A stretch of 47,055 bases of DNA from JAGNXB01 sp964471595 (GTDB taxonomy: Bacteria; Bacteroidota; Bacteroidia; Chitinophagales; Saprospiraceae): NCBI GenBank assembly GCA_964471595.1, contig CAYYGN010000024.1:1-47055 (forward strand). The letters are read 5' to 3'. The notes beneath the pieces were generated by a model. That model saw only the letters and a list, made by a program, of their open reading frames with translations. It was not told the origin of the DNA and did not search any database. This document shows positions 7,909 through 16,322 of the stretch, one piece after another (positions within the stretch are counted from its first letter, which is position 1; every line of letters begins with the position of its first letter). A program made the position numbers and the translations under genes.

Positions 7909-10900
7909 CCCTCTCCCTTCAGATAGGCCTCCTCGCTCCGGATGCGGGGGGCAGGAAGTCCCTGGCCGGTCGCCTTCTGTCCCCATTTATACCCTTCGGC
8001 CATGAAGCGGTCAAAATGGCCCTTGTGCCTTTCCAACCGGGCGGTCAATTGGGCTGCCATCCGGATTTGACGGTCGGAAGGCGCACCCGGATAACCGCTT
8101 ATCTGGAGGTAGAGGGACGAGATCTCCTCCCTCAGGGCTTCTTCCTCCGCCACATAGCCGTCGCCGCCCAGGGCCACGAGGGTATCGCGCCATTGATGCA
8201 CCCCGGCGGCAAAGCGCGCCATGGCCTCGCGATCCTTGCGGGCAGCCAGGCGGCCGGCCGTGGAGTCCGCCCAGGCGGCCAGGTCCCCGGAGGCATACCA
8301 GATATAACCCAGTTGACCGGTTTGGTCATAGAGCCGCTGGAGGGTTTGCCGCTGCAGATCCCGGTCTTCCGCCGGATAGTAGCGGGCTGCCTCCTCCTCC
8401 AGCACAAGGGTCGTCTCGAAGGTCTCTTTGCCCTTGACTACGCGCACTGTATAGGAGCCTTCTTCCAGGGAAGGAGTCACCATCGAACCGAACAACGCCA
8501 TCCGGTTGTTGCTGGGGGCAGCTTTCGGCATGGGATAGCGCACCGGCAGTTCGACGATATTGATCCCGGCGCTTTTTCCGGCAGGCAACTCCTGGATGAC
8601 TGTTCCGTCTGGTGCAAGTACTTCGATGTACATCCTGCCGAAGGTATGCCGCTTGCTCATCGTATAAGCGATACGCGCATTTCCGACGGGATTGGAGGCC
8701 ACATAATGACCGGCTCCCCCAAACCATCCGCCCGAACGAGGCATACGGATCAGTGTGGTGCCGGTTTCGAGAAAAGCAAAATCCCGGGCGGCCATCTGCG
8801 CCGTCACCTGCCGGAGAGGCCGCAGATCATCAATGACATAGATGCCCCTGCCGTGCGTGCCGATGACCAGCGCGTGATCGCGGGGATGTATCGCCAGGCT
8901 GCGCACCGGTACTTTCGGGAGGTTATTCCGGAAACGCTGCCAGGACATGCCGTCATCCAGGCTGATGAACAACCCGGTCTCCGTCCCGAGGTACAGGATT
9001 TCGGGGCTGACCGGGTCCTTGCGGATAACCCATGCAAAACCCTCCACTTCTTCCGTCACCAGGGACTGCCAGGTACGACCGATATCGCGTGTCACGAAAA
9101 CATAGCGGCTCATGTCCCCCTGGGTATGCCCGTCGAAAGTGGCATAGGCGGTGTTGGCCTCATAAGGATCGGCCTCGATCCAGGTACACCAGGTGAAGGG
9201 AGGAAGTCCCGGGATACGGGAGGAGGTATTGGTCCAGGTGGCGCCGCCGTCATCGGTCACCTGGAGGTTCCCGTCATCGGTCCCGGCCCAAATGATCTGG
9301 TCGTCCCGGGGACTTTCGGCGATGCACACGATGGTGGTGTTGTTTTCGGCGGTCGAATTGTCGAGGGAAAACCCGCCGGATTCCTTCTGACGCTGCCGCT
9401 CCGGTCGGTTGGAGGTCAGATCGGGCGATATGCGCGTCCAGGAATTGCCTCTGTCTTCCGAGCGAAACAGGAACTGGGCGCCGAAATACAACCGTTCCGG
9501 ATGGCTGGGCGACAAGGCGATGGGGCTGTTCCAATTGAAGCGGTAGGGAGGCTCCCCCTCCTCCGGCATGGGCTTGATGATCTTGGATTGGCCGGTGAGG
9601 AGTTCGATGCGGGCCAGTTGTCCGCCCTGCGATTCCCCGTACACCACCAGGGTATCCGCCTGATGCCGGTAGGCCTGAAATCCGTCCCCGCCCAGGAGAA
9701 ATTGCCAGTCGGCATTGGCGATGCCACCCGGACTGGACGAGGGGCCCATCCAGGTGCCGTTGTCCTGCAGGCCGCCGTAAACGCGATATGGCTCTGCGTC
9801 ATCCACACTGACATGATAAAACTGGGATACGGGAAGGTTCATGTACATGCGAAAGGCATAGGCACCGTCATGAGACTCATACACGCCCCCGTCAGTCCCG
9901 ATGAGCACATGATGCGGGTTGCCCGGATTGATCCATACATCATGGATGTCACTGTGCACGTTGCTGCCCACGGCGCGGAAGCTCTCGCCCGCGTCATCGG
10001 AGACGATGAGGCTGAGCCCGCATTTGAATACCCGGGAGGCATTGGCGGGATCTATGGCAAGCCGGGAGAAATAAAATGGACGTACGGTGGTGTTGAAATC
10101 CCGGGAGACCAGTTGCCAGGTGACCCCTGCGTCGCCAGAGCGGTAGAGGCCTTTGTGGTTTTTTTCCTTGGTTTCAATGGTGGCATAGACCGTGTCGGGG
10201 GAAGAGGGAGCTACCTCTACGGCGATCCTTCCGTAGGGTAATGGAGGCAATCCTCCGCCTTCGAGGAGGGTCCATGTGGCTCCTCCGTCCGTGGTCTTGT
10301 ACATACCACTGCCCGGCCCTCCCGAAACGAAAAAATGAGGTTCACGGCGGTGCTCCCACATGGCGGCATACACGACATCCGGATTGGAGGGATCCATGGT
10401 CAGGTCGGCGCATCCGGTCCTTTCGTTTCCGGCCAGGACGAGCTCCCAGGTTTGACCGAAATCGGTGCTTTTGTACACGCCCCGCTCCTTGCTGTCGGCC
10501 CACAATTTGCCCTGAACGGCCACCCAGATGACATGGGAATGCCGGGGGTCCACCAGGACTTTGGCGATATGATGGCTTTCCGGCAATCCTTTGTGGTCCC
10601 AAGTGCGGCCGCCGTTGGTGGTCACGTAAATGCCATTGCCGGGCGATACGGAATTACGCACCCAGCTCTCCCCCGTTCCGACCCATACCGTGTCGGGATG
10701 GTTTTGGTCGATGGCAATGTCTCCGATCGAAAAATGATGGTCGTCAAATACCGGCTGGAACTGGGCGCCTGCCGAGGTGGACTTCCACAAGCCCCCGCCG
10801 GCGGCACCGATCCAAAGGACACGCGGATCCCGGTGTACGGCATCCAGCGACGATATGCGGCCGCTCATGACGGCGGGTCCGATATCACGCGCTCGGAGGT

Positions 10901-10982
10901 CGCCAAAGGGAATTTTGAGGGGTTGCTGGGTAAAGGCGTCGGCGCCTGCCAGCAGGATCAGCAAGAGGAAGGGTAGTCGCAT
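7905..10982 (-). CDS. Exported BNR/sortilin-like beta-propeller protein (annotated 'glycosyl hydrolase' type)
   Basis: 1025 aa. The signal peptide covers residues 1-18 (LLLILLAGADAFTQ). At least ten BNR/Asp-box-like turns follow, for example VTTNGGRTW, KSTDFGQTW, KTTDGGATW, RSGDAGVTW, RSEDRGNSW, VTDDGGATW and VTRDIGRTW. These give a large two-propeller layout like VPS10/sortilin-type bacterial exoproteins. The C-terminal 300 residues hold a short beta domain (FGRMYIEVLAPDGTV) and a helical tail. Genome pipelines often call such proteins glycosyl hydrolases, but I see no catalytic residues that justify an enzyme call. No CHU_C or type A sorting tail is visible, so it probably stays in the periplasm or on the outer membrane. 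A hairpin with a T-tract sits only 8 nt before its ATG. Confidence 0.85.
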   Translation of the reverse strand: MRLPFLLLILLAGADAFTQQPLKIPFGDLRARDIGPAVMSGRISSLDAVHRDPRVLWIGAAGGGLWKSTSAGAQFQPVFDDHHFSIGDIAIDQNHPDTVWVGTGESWVRNSVSPGNGIYVTTNGGRTWDHKGLPESHHIAKVLVDPRHSHVIWVAVQGKLWADSKERGVYKSTDFGQTWELVLAGNERTGCADLTMDPSNPDVVYAAMWEHRREPHFFVSGGPGSGMYKTTDGGATWTLLEGGGLPPLPYGRIAVEVAPSSPDTVYATIETKEKNHKGLYRSGDAGVTWQLVSRDFNTTVRPFYFSRLAIDPANASRVFKCGLSLIVSDDAGESFRAVGSNVHSDIHDVWINPGNPHHVLIGTDGGVYESHDGAYAFRMYMNLPVSQFYHVSVDDAEPYRVYGGLQDNGTWMGPSSSPGGIANADWQFLLGGDGFQAYRHQADTLVVYGESQGGQLARIELLTGQSKIIKPMPEEGEPPYRFNWNSPIALSPSHPERLYFGAQFLFRSEDRGNSWTRISPDLTSNRPERQRQKESGGFSLDNSTAENNTTIVCIAESPRDDQIIWAGTDDGNLQVTDDGGATWTNTSSRIPGLPPFTWCTWIEADPYEANTAYATFDGHTQGDMSRYVFVTRDIGRTWQSLVTEEVEGFAWVIRKDPVSPEILYLGTETGLFISLDDGMSWQRFRNNLPKVPVRSLAIHPRDHALVIGTHGRGIYVIDDLRPLRQVTAQMAARDFAFLETGTTLIRMPRSGGWFGGAGHYVASNPVGNARIAYTMSKRHTFGRMYIEVLAPDGTVIQELPAGKSAGINIVELPVRYPMPKAAPSNNRMALFGSMVTPSLEEGSYTVRVVKGKETFETTLVLEEEAARYYPAEDRDLQRQTLQRLYDQTGQLGYIWYASGDLAAWADSTAGRLAARKDREAMARFAAGVHQWRDTLVALGGDGYVAEEEALREEISSLYLQISGYPGAPSDRQIRMAAQLTARLERHKGHFDRFMAEGYKWGQKATGQGLPAPRIRSEEAYLKGEG

Positions 10983-10990
10983 GCATGTGG

Positions 10991-11027
10991 AAAAAGGGCC
11001 GGCAGGCAGGAATTCCTGCTGCCGGCC
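10991..11027 (-). terminator. Rho-independent terminator or attenuator before the BNR gene
   Basis: The minus strand reads a long hairpin built of GGCCGGCA/TGCCGGCC and CAGGAA/TTCCTG (10997-11027, one unpaired base) followed by CCTTTTTCC. It is 90 nt past the stop of the LolA-like gene and ends 8 nt before the ATG of the BNR gene at 10982. Confidence 0.7.
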
Positions 11028-11116
11028 TGATGAGCAAAACGGAGATGATTCGTCAAGGTCACCTTATGCCGAAAGGCCGGGCACAGTAGTTACGGCCGCC
11101 GGCGATGGCCTGGGGA

Positions 11117-11836
11117 TTATTGACCGGGAAAAGCGAAATCCTCGTCCTTCACAGGGACATTGCACGCAATCTCGTCAAAGGTCATCGCCAGGATGGTCTG
11201 GCCGCTGACCTTGGTCGTCATGGCAAACGGCATCATCATGCCTTCCACCTCCTGGTAATCGCTGAGGTATTGCTCGACGGCCATTCCCTTCATTTGACCG
11301 GTGGTGGCAAAGGATTTGACTTTTACCGGGACATAATGGTCGGGATCGAGATAGTAAAAGTGATCGTCGCCTTCGGCCGTGGTCAACCGGAGCACCCAGG
11401 TCTCGGTCCCTTCGACGGTCTCCCGGCCTTCCAGGGTCACTTTGTGGCCCTTGGCCGCGTAATTCAGCAGTTTGTCCTCAAACATCTGCTTGGCGGCTTC
11501 GGTGGATTCCTCGGCGGATTTTTTAGTCGGTGTGCTGGATCCCATGAATGGATTGATGGTCCAGGCTGTCTGCCCGTCAAAAGACTCCACCAGCTTGCTG
11601 CCCTGGATATCGACCTCCAGTTTTTGCCGGTTGGGCCGGGCCTGCACCAGCGAGAAAGGAAACTCCATACCCATCTGGATCGCTTTTCCGGTGATGCGGG
11701 TGGTCTGAAGGGCCTGCCAACGTTCGAGGCCGCCCACTGCCTCCTGATATTTCCGGACGAGTTGGTCCGCACTTTGGGCTTGGACCTGAACGACGGTCAT
11801 CAGACCCGTGAGGAAAAGAAGGATGAATTTTTGCAT
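11117..11836 (-). CDS. LolA-like periplasmic lipoprotein-binding protein
   Basis: 239 aa. The signal peptide ends VQVQAQ (residue 21). The rest has the fold signature of the LolA/LolB-like superfamily found in Bacteroidota: an N-terminal helix (SADQLVRKYQEAVGG), a long antiparallel beta sheet (TTRITGKAIQMGMEFPFSL, QKLEVDIQGSKLVESFDGQTAW), a helix, and a C-terminal GYxxVEGMMMPF-type strand. Classical LolA carries lipoproteins through the periplasm. This variant family ('outer membrane lipoprotein-sorting protein') is less well understood, so the exact ligand is unknown. It precedes the BNR gene on the same strand but is separated from it by a terminator-like hairpin. A -7-like TATCTTCG is at 11855-11862. 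Confidence 0.75.
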   Translation of the reverse strand: MQKFILLFLTGLMTVVQVQAQSADQLVRKYQEAVGGLERWQALQTTRITGKAIQMGMEFPFSLVQARPNRQKLEVDIQGSKLVESFDGQTAWTINPFMGSSTPTKKSAEESTEAAKQMFEDKLLNYAAKGHKVTLEGRETVEGTETWVLRLTTAEGDDHFYYLDPDHYVPVKVKSFATTGQMKGMAVEQYLSDYQEVEGMMMPFAMTTKVSGQTILAMTFDEIACNVPVKDEDFAFPGQ

Positions 11837-11854
11837 GTCGGAATTTTTGATTTC

Positions 11855-11862
11855 CGAAGATA
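11855..11862 (-). promoter_or_regulatory. -7-like box TATCTTCG for the LolA-like gene
   Basis: Minus-strand TATCTTCG lies 18 nt before the ATG at 11836. The same octamer precedes carB. It differs from TAnnTTTG at one base. Confidence 0.3.
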
Positions 11863-11997
11863 CAACCGGAGCCGGTTCCGAAGTCTTAAATTTCGGTTAA
11901 AACGCGCCTGACTTCGACCACGGGCATGCCTCAGTCGCCCAACGGAAGGATCCCATTGCCCGAATCAGGCCCCGAAAGCCAGGGCCGTACACCATCT

Positions 11998-12975
11998 TTA
12001 TTGTGCCGGTGGCGTGTATTTGACCACTTCCTGATGAACGGGCGGTACCGTGCGCAGATAGGCGTAAATGGCCTCCAGATCCAAAGTGTCCATACCGGCA
12101 TACATCGTCCAGGGCATAATCGTCTGGAACTCGCCCTTTGCCAGTTTGCGGTGGATGATGGTACTGTCGGTATAGGATTTGAATCGCTGCACAAACATCT
12201 CGGAGCTCCATCCTTTCAGCCCGGTCTCATGGGGTGTCAGATTGGCTGTGCGCAGGACGCCACCGTCGGGCAAGACAAACTCACGGCCTCCGGCCAGCGG
12301 TCTCCCCGTAAACTTGCCCCCCTCGAATTTGGTGTGACACTCGCCACAGGCGGCGGCATTGACCAGATAACCGCCGTAGGCCACCTTGTCATCCGGGGAT
12401 GGCCGGGTTGTGGGCGAGGCGGACTGGGGGATGGTTCGCAGGATCAGACTGAACGGAAAATCCGGCTCGGAGGCCGGATGGACGGCTTCGATGGGCGGCA
12501 GCGTCCGGATATAGGCGATCACGGCGTAAATGTCTTCCGGATCCATCTGTCCATACCGGAGGTAAGGCATGACGGGAAAGATCGGTTCTCCATCCTTGCG
12601 CACGCCGGTGGTGATGAGCCGGAACAATTCGCCGTCCGTCCAATCCTGGATACCTGCCGGTGTGATATTGCGCGAGTAGAAAACGCCCGGAAAGCCCATG
12701 GTTTGGTCAAAGCGCTCCCCACCGGCTCCAATGGTGCCGGCGAGGGGGGGCGCACTGAATATGCTCCAGTCCCGCTGGGCATGGCAGTCCATGCACAACA
12801 TCACGTGATGGGCCAGGTATTCGCCCCGGGCGATCCTTTCCGGTGTCCTCTCGACCGTCAGTTGGGGGGCCTCCCCCACATCCGGCTTGGCCAGGCGGAT
12901 GTAGGTGGCCGCTCCCACCAGGACCACTCCGCCAATTAAAAGGAGGATTAAAACGACTTTGAGTGCTTTTTTCAT
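11998..12975 (-). CDS. Membrane-anchored dihaem cytochrome c
   Basis: 325 aa. One N-terminal transmembrane anchor (residues 6-25) is followed by two cytochrome c domains facing the periplasm. Haem-binding CxxCH motifs are CMDCH at 61-65 and CGECH at 210-214; likely axial Met residues are in FPVMPYLRY (about 136) and TIMPWTMYAGM (about 287). It should carry electrons in a respiratory or dehydrogenase chain; no partner enzyme is encoded nearby. I start it at MKKALKVV. An in-frame extension of 85 residues is possible, but it is of poor protein character, crosses the divergent thiL promoter and would put the anchor in the middle. A TAATTTTA box with a TTG 16 nt upstream lies just before this start. 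Confidence 0.88.
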   Translation of the reverse strand: MKKALKVVLILLLIGGVVLVGAATYIRLAKPDVGEAPQLTVERTPERIARGEYLAHHVMLCMDCHAQRDWSIFSAPPLAGTIGAGGERFDQTMGFPGVFYSRNITPAGIQDWTDGELFRLITTGVRKDGEPIFPVMPYLRYGQMDPEDIYAVIAYIRTLPPIEAVHPASEPDFPFSLILRTIPQSASPTTRPSPDDKVAYGGYLVNAAACGECHTKFEGGKFTGRPLAGGREFVLPDGGVLRTANLTPHETGLKGWSSEMFVQRFKSYTDSTIIHRKLAKGEFQTIMPWTMYAGMDTLDLEAIYAYLRTVPPVHQEVVKYTPPAQ

Positions 12976-12987
12976 AAGGTTTTTTTG

Positions 12988-13014
12988 TAAAATTAGTGGT
13001 TTTGATTTTTTCAA
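12988..13014 (-). promoter_or_regulatory. Promoter for cytochrome c: TTG-16-TAATTTTA
   Basis: The minus strand has TTG (13014-13012) and TAATTTTA (12995-12988), 12 nt before the ATG at 12975. The octamer matches TAnnTTTG at seven of eight positions; the spacer is slightly short. It supports the shorter start of the gene. Confidence 0.35.
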
Positions 13015-13091
13015 CCCCTCATGTGGCGACCAATGGTAAAACTTTCGGTCCGAATGGCTCCAAAATGGAGATGAATCCCGGTAGCTTCGGG

Positions 13092-13125
13092 TTGGAAGGG
13101 AGGGCGCGGGCAAAGTGTACCTTTG
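13092..13125 (+). promoter_or_regulatory. Strong Bacteroidota promoter for thiL, leaderless
   Basis: TTG at 13092-13094, a 23-nt spacer, then a perfect -7 element TACCTTTG at 13118-13125. The ATG of thiL follows after 4 nt, so the transcript should start at or next to the start codon. Confidence 0.65.
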
Positions 13126-13129
13126 CAGC

Positions 13130-14194
13130 ATGTCCGATCCCGGTCCCGCCTCCACTCCCATTTCCGCATTGGGCGAATTCGGCCTGATTGACCGGATCAC
13201 CCGCGATTTCCACACCTGGCAGGCCTCCACGCTGTACGGTGTGGGTGACGATGCCGCCGTGCTGGATTACGGAGGTGAAATGCTCACCCTGGTCAGTACG
13301 GACCTTTTGCTGGAAGGCATTCATTTCGACCTCATGTACACGCCGCTCAGACACCTGGGATACAAAGCGGTCGTGGTCAACCTATCGGACATCTGCGCTA
13401 TGAATGGGCTCCCTACGCACATCACGGTATCCCTGGGATTGTCGAGCCGGTTTCCGGTGGAGGCCGTCGAAGAGATTTATGCCGGTATCCGTGCGGCCTG
13501 CGATGCCTACCAGGTGGATCTGGTAGGCGGCGACACGACCTCATCGAAATCCGGTCTGATCATCAGCGTTACCGCCATGGGACAGGTGGCTCGCGATAAA
13601 GTCACCTGGCGTCGGGGCGCACGCCCCGGTGACCTGGTCTGCATCACCGGCGATCTGGGGGCGGCCTATCTCGGTCTCCAGCTCCTGGAACGCGAAAAGC
13701 AGGTTTTCCTCAGTCAACCGGACCTCCAGCCGGACCTCGAAGATCAGAAATACATTGTGGGTCGCCAGCTCAAGCCGGAGGCCCGTGTGGACATGATCGC
13801 GGAATTTGCGCGAAAGGGGCTGGTGCCTACCGCCATGATCGACATCTCCGACGGTCTCGCCTCGGACCTGTTGCACATCGCCAAAGCCAGTGGAACGGGT
13901 GTCATCCTCGAGGAAGCCAATATCCCCGTCCATGAAGAATCACGACTGATGGCCTTCCGGTTCCAACTGGACCCGACGACCTGCGCCCTGAGCGGAGGGG
14001 AGGATTACGAGTTGTTGTTTACCGTGGATCCGGGCGATCTTGAAAAGGTGCGCTTTCTGCCGGACACCTATATCGCGGGAGAGATCACGGAAGCCGGGGA
14101 GGGGTGTTACCTCCACAGTGCGGGGGGGCATCGCCACCAACTGCGCGCCCAGGGATGGGATCACTTCCATCCTGGAGATCAGGGCAAGTCCTGA
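13130..14194 (+). CDS. thiL: Thiamine-monophosphate kinase
   Basis: 354 aa. It phosphorylates thiamine monophosphate to the active cofactor thiamine diphosphate using ATP and Mg in the cytoplasm. It belongs to the PurM/ThiL (AIRS) fold. Family motifs are visible: GVGDDAAV at residues 37-44, STDLLLEGIHFD at 56-67, NLSDICAMNG at 84-93 and GGDTTSS at 133-139, all parts of the Mg-nucleotide site; DISDGLASDLLHIA and the ALSGGEDYELLFT block lie further on. I chose ATG 13130 rather than an upstream in-frame GTG at 13115 because the -7 box ends 4 nt before this ATG. The 3' end overlaps the convergent trmB by 16 bp. No other thi genes are nearby. Confidence 0.95.
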   Translation: MSDPGPASTPISALGEFGLIDRITRDFHTWQASTLYGVGDDAAVLDYGGEMLTLVSTDLLLEGIHFDLMYTPLRHLGYKAVVVNLSDICAMNGLPTHITVSLGLSSRFPVEAVEEIYAGIRAACDAYQVDLVGGDTTSSKSGLIISVTAMGQVARDKVTWRRGARPGDLVCITGDLGAAYLGLQLLEREKQVFLSQPDLQPDLEDQKYIVGRQLKPEARVDMIAEFARKGLVPTAMIDISDGLASDLLHIAKASGTGVILEEANIPVHEESRLMAFRFQLDPTTCALSGGEDYELLFTVDPGDLEKVRFLPDTYIAGEITEAGEGCYLHSAGGHRHQLRAQGWDHFHPGDQGKS

Positions 14195-14889
14195 TCCGGC
14201 ACAAATCCCAGACGGACATACCGGATCTTTTTGCCTGCGGCGAGGTGCAGGCGCTCGTAATAAGTGCGGAATCCCAGGGCAGGAAGGGGCAACGGTCCGC
14301 CATAAACGTCGGGTATATCGGCTTCAATCATGACCCACGGATATTGCACTGCCGTTTCGAGGGTGTAAGCGTAGAGGCCGGGGTCGTCCGTCTTGAGGTG
14401 CACACTGCCGCCGGGTTGAAGGAGCTGACGGTAAAGACGCAGGAAAGGCGGGCTGGTCAACCGGCGGTTGACCTGGCCTTTACGGGGAAACGGATCCGGA
14501 AAGGTGATCCAGATGTCCGCGATTTCGCCAGGGGCAAAAAAATGATGGAGAAACTCGATGCGGGTGCGCAGGAAGGCCACACGGGCGAGGCCTTCCTCCA
14601 ACGCGATCCGCGCTCCCTGATAAATCCTCGCCCCTTTGACATCCACACCGATATGGTTGCTTTCTCTGTCATGGCGGGCCAGCGCCAGGGTATATTCCCC
14701 CCGGCCGCAGGCGAGTTCCAGCACCAATGGGCGGTCGTTTCCGAAATGGGAGGCGGCCCAACGGCCGCGCAGGTCAACCTCCTCACCGCCGGCGCCGGTC
14801 AGGATGGGCTGGCTGGCGGTAAAGTTTTGAAAGACGTTGGGGAACGTCTCCAGGGCGGCAAATTTTTCCAGTTTGTTGCGGCGGGACAC
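14179..14889 (-). CDS. trmB: tRNA (guanine-N7)-methyltransferase
   Basis: 236 aa. It uses S-adenosylmethionine to make m7G at position 46 of tRNA. It is a Rossmann-fold class I methyltransferase: SAM-binding LELACGRGEYTL at residues 57-68, HIGVDVKGARIYQGA next, and the family signature DIWITFPDPFPRK around 130. The N-terminus (SRRNKLEKFAALETFPNVFQ) is of the form usual in Bacteroidota. The start is a GTG at 14889; no in-frame ATG fits. A perfect -7 box TACCTTTG lies at 14916-14923. Its last 16 bp overlap the end of thiL, which is transcribed toward it. Confidence 0.94.
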   Translation of the reverse strand: MSRRNKLEKFAALETFPNVFQNFTASQPILTGAGGEEVDLRGRWAASHFGNDRPLVLELACGRGEYTLALARHDRESNHIGVDVKGARIYQGARIALEEGLARVAFLRTRIEFLHHFFAPGEIADIWITFPDPFPRKGQVNRRLTSPPFLRLYRQLLQPGGSVHLKTDDPGLYAYTLETAVQYPWVMIEADIPDVYGGPLPLPALGFRTYYERLHLAAGKKIRYVRLGFVPDQDLP

Positions 14890-14915
14890 CGGGTAATGAT
14901 TGTCGGAAAGCGGGG

Positions 14916-14923
14916 CAAAGGTA
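14916..14923 (-). promoter_or_regulatory. -7 box TACCTTTG for trmB
   Basis: A perfect match to TAnnTTTG on the minus strand, 26 nt before the GTG start at 14889. The place for a -33 element is taken up by the terminator hairpin of the upstream OmpA gene. Confidence 0.55.
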
Positions 14924-14930
14924 GGGGATG

Positions 14931-14964
14931 AAAACAGAAAGCCCCGGCGCAGGGCCGGGGCTTT
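14931..14964 (-). terminator. Rho-independent terminator of the OmpA-family gene
   Basis: AAAGCCCCGGC (14938-14948) and GCCGGGGCTTT (14954-14964) form a perfect 11-bp stem with a 5-nt loop; on the minus strand it is followed by CTGTTTTC. It is 26 nt past the stop at 14991 and separates this gene from trmB. Confidence 0.85.
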
Positions 14965-14990
14965 TCGGGGTCAAGTTCCGTGTGGGCGGA

Positions 14991-15716
14991 TTACTTCACC
15001 AGGCTGTTGAGGGTGCTCATGCGCGGCAGAATGATGAATTCCGTGCGACGGTTTTGTGCCAGGTCGTCACCCACCGGAGCGTGTTCGCCACGGCCGGCAG
15101 CAGTCAGTTGCTTGGCATCTACTCCGTTCTTGGTGAGCTCGCGGACCACTGCGGTAGCCCGGATGACGGAGAGGTCCCAGTTGTCGGCAAAACGGCTCGA
15201 CGAAATGGAGCGCTTGTCGGCGTGGCCTTCCACCATCAGGATGATGTCCGGATTGGCCTTGAGGGTTTCGGCGAGGGTGGCGAGGAATTCCCGGCCTTCC
15301 TTGGAGAGCCGTACGGATCCGCTCCGGAACAGAATGGGCTGGGCATTCGTCAGGTAGAGGCGGTCATCCCGCTCTTGTACGGTGAGCCCGGATTTCTCAT
15401 AGTAGCGAAGGGCCTTGCGTACGGCATCCTTCAACCCGGCAGACTCGGCGGCGGCCTTCTTGGCAGCATCCAGTTCACCCTTCAGTCCGGAAATGTCCTT
15501 GTTGGCCATGTCCACCTTGGCATTGAGAGCATCCCGCTCTTCAGCCAGCTTTTGGCGCTCGGCTTCCAGCATTTTCAGTTTGTTCTGGATGTCGCTCAGC
15601 GACTGGGCAAGGGCGTCCTTTTCCGCTTGCAGGGCTTGGTACTTCTTGGAAGAAACACAGGCCTGGCTGCCCAGAAGCACAACGGCCAGCACCGCGATAA
15701 GTGAAAGTTTTTTCAT
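14991..15716 (-). CDS. OmpA-family peptidoglycan-binding lipoprotein
   Basis: 241 aa. The lipoprotein signal ends in the lipobox SQAC (Cys about 20). A coiled coil of about 100 residues follows (ALQAEKDALAQSLSDIQNK to KKAAAESAG). The C-terminal OmpA-like domain binds peptidoglycan: FRSGSVRLSKEGREFLATLAE, then ILMVEGHADKRS, NWDLSVIRATAVVREL and GRGEHAPVG, NRRTEFII. It tethers the outer membrane to the cell wall. An in-frame extension of 24 residues exists upstream, but the lipoprotein signal and a perfect TATATTTG -7 box between the two starts support MKKLSLIAV at 15716. It is a monocistronic unit with its own terminator. Confidence 0.92.
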   Translation of the reverse strand: MKKLSLIAVLAVVLLGSQACVSSKKYQALQAEKDALAQSLSDIQNKLKMLEAERQKLAEERDALNAKVDMANKDISGLKGELDAAKKAAAESAGLKDAVRKALRYYEKSGLTVQERDDRLYLTNAQPILFRSGSVRLSKEGREFLATLAETLKANPDIILMVEGHADKRSISSSRFADNWDLSVIRATAVVRELTKNGVDAKQLTAAGRGEHAPVGDDLAQNRRTEFIILPRMSTLNSLVK

Positions 15717-15750
15717 GATAAGGGTGGTTTGTGTCAATTTCTCTAAAGCG

Positions 15751-15758
15751 CAAATATA
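15751..15758 (-). promoter_or_regulatory. -7 box TATATTTG for the OmpA-family gene
   Basis: A perfect TAnnTTTG match on the minus strand, 34 nt before the ATG at 15716. It lies inside the longer in-frame reading and so favours the shorter start. Confidence 0.55.
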
Positions 15759-15826
15759 TACAGAAAGGGATATTCGGACCCCCGCCACGTATAAAATTTG
15801 CCTTCACGGCCATTTTTTCGGGAGCC

Positions 15827-15859
15827 TTTGGCCGGTAAGCGGGGACCAGTGTACATTTA
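15827..15859 (+). promoter_or_regulatory. Promoter TTTG-21-TACATTTA for the small membrane protein
   Basis: TTTG at 15827-15830 and TACATTTA at 15852-15859 with a 21-nt spacer, 15 nt before the ATG at 15875. Both elements match the Bacteroidota consensus except for the final A of the -7 box. Confidence 0.5.
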
Positions 15860-15874
15860 CCCGCAAAACAGCGC

Positions 15875-16318
15875 ATGTACGATTTCCTGCTTCACTTCCA
15901 CAGCGGCTGGCGCTGGGTGCTTCTCGTCCTCCTCTTCATGGCCCTTTACACCAACTTTACCGGGTGGCGGAGCGGTCGCGCGAGGAATGCCGGCGATGCC
16001 AAAACCAACCTGCACCTTATGGCTGCCGCGCATTTGCAGGGCATTGTCGGACTGTGGATGTACTTTTTGAGCCCCAAGGTCCAGTGGCATGCCTCGACCA
16101 TGAAAGACGCCGCGCTGCGGTTTTTTGCCGTCGAACACCTGCTCACCATGCTCATCGCGTTGGTCCTCATCACCATCGGTTATGTGCGCGGCAAGAAGGC
16201 AACGGTTGACCGCAGCGGGTTCCGGCTGGCTTTTTGGTATTTCCTGGTAGCGGCCCTTCTCCTCCTGGCAGGTATCCCTTGGCCCTTCCGGGAGGCATTG
16301 GGTGCCGGATGGTTTTGA
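15875..16318 (+). CDS. Four-helix membrane protein, 'cytochrome B'-like family
   Basis: 147 aa with four predicted membrane helices (about residues 10-28, 47-68, 85-105 and 117-137). The pattern HSGWRWVLLVLL, HLQGIVGLWMYFLSPKVQW, RFFAVEHLLTMLIALVLITIGY and IPWPFRE fits a small Bacteroidota family that pipelines name cytochrome B. Conserved His residues in three helices would suit haem or quinone binding, but that role is not proven for the family. It sits in the inner membrane. The next gene begins 5 nt downstream, so the two are probably cotranscribed. Confidence 0.8.
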   Translation: MYDFLLHFHSGWRWVLLVLLFMALYTNFTGWRSGRARNAGDAKTNLHLMAAAHLQGIVGLWMYFLSPKVQWHASTMKDAALRFFAVEHLLTMLIALVLITIGYVRGKKATVDRSGFRLAFWYFLVAALLLLAGIPWPFREALGAGWF

Positions 16319-16322
16319 CGGT

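Noticed and set aside
7350..10241. 963-aa plus-strand ORF opposite the BNR-repeat gene
   Set aside because: It lies antisense to a protein with a clear signal peptide and BNR repeats, has no recognisable domain and starts inside another gene. Long antisense frames are expected in GC-rich DNA.
12976..13230. 85-residue N-terminal extension of the cytochrome c gene
   Set aside because: It overlaps the start of thiL and its promoter, has no protein character, and would place the membrane anchor internally.
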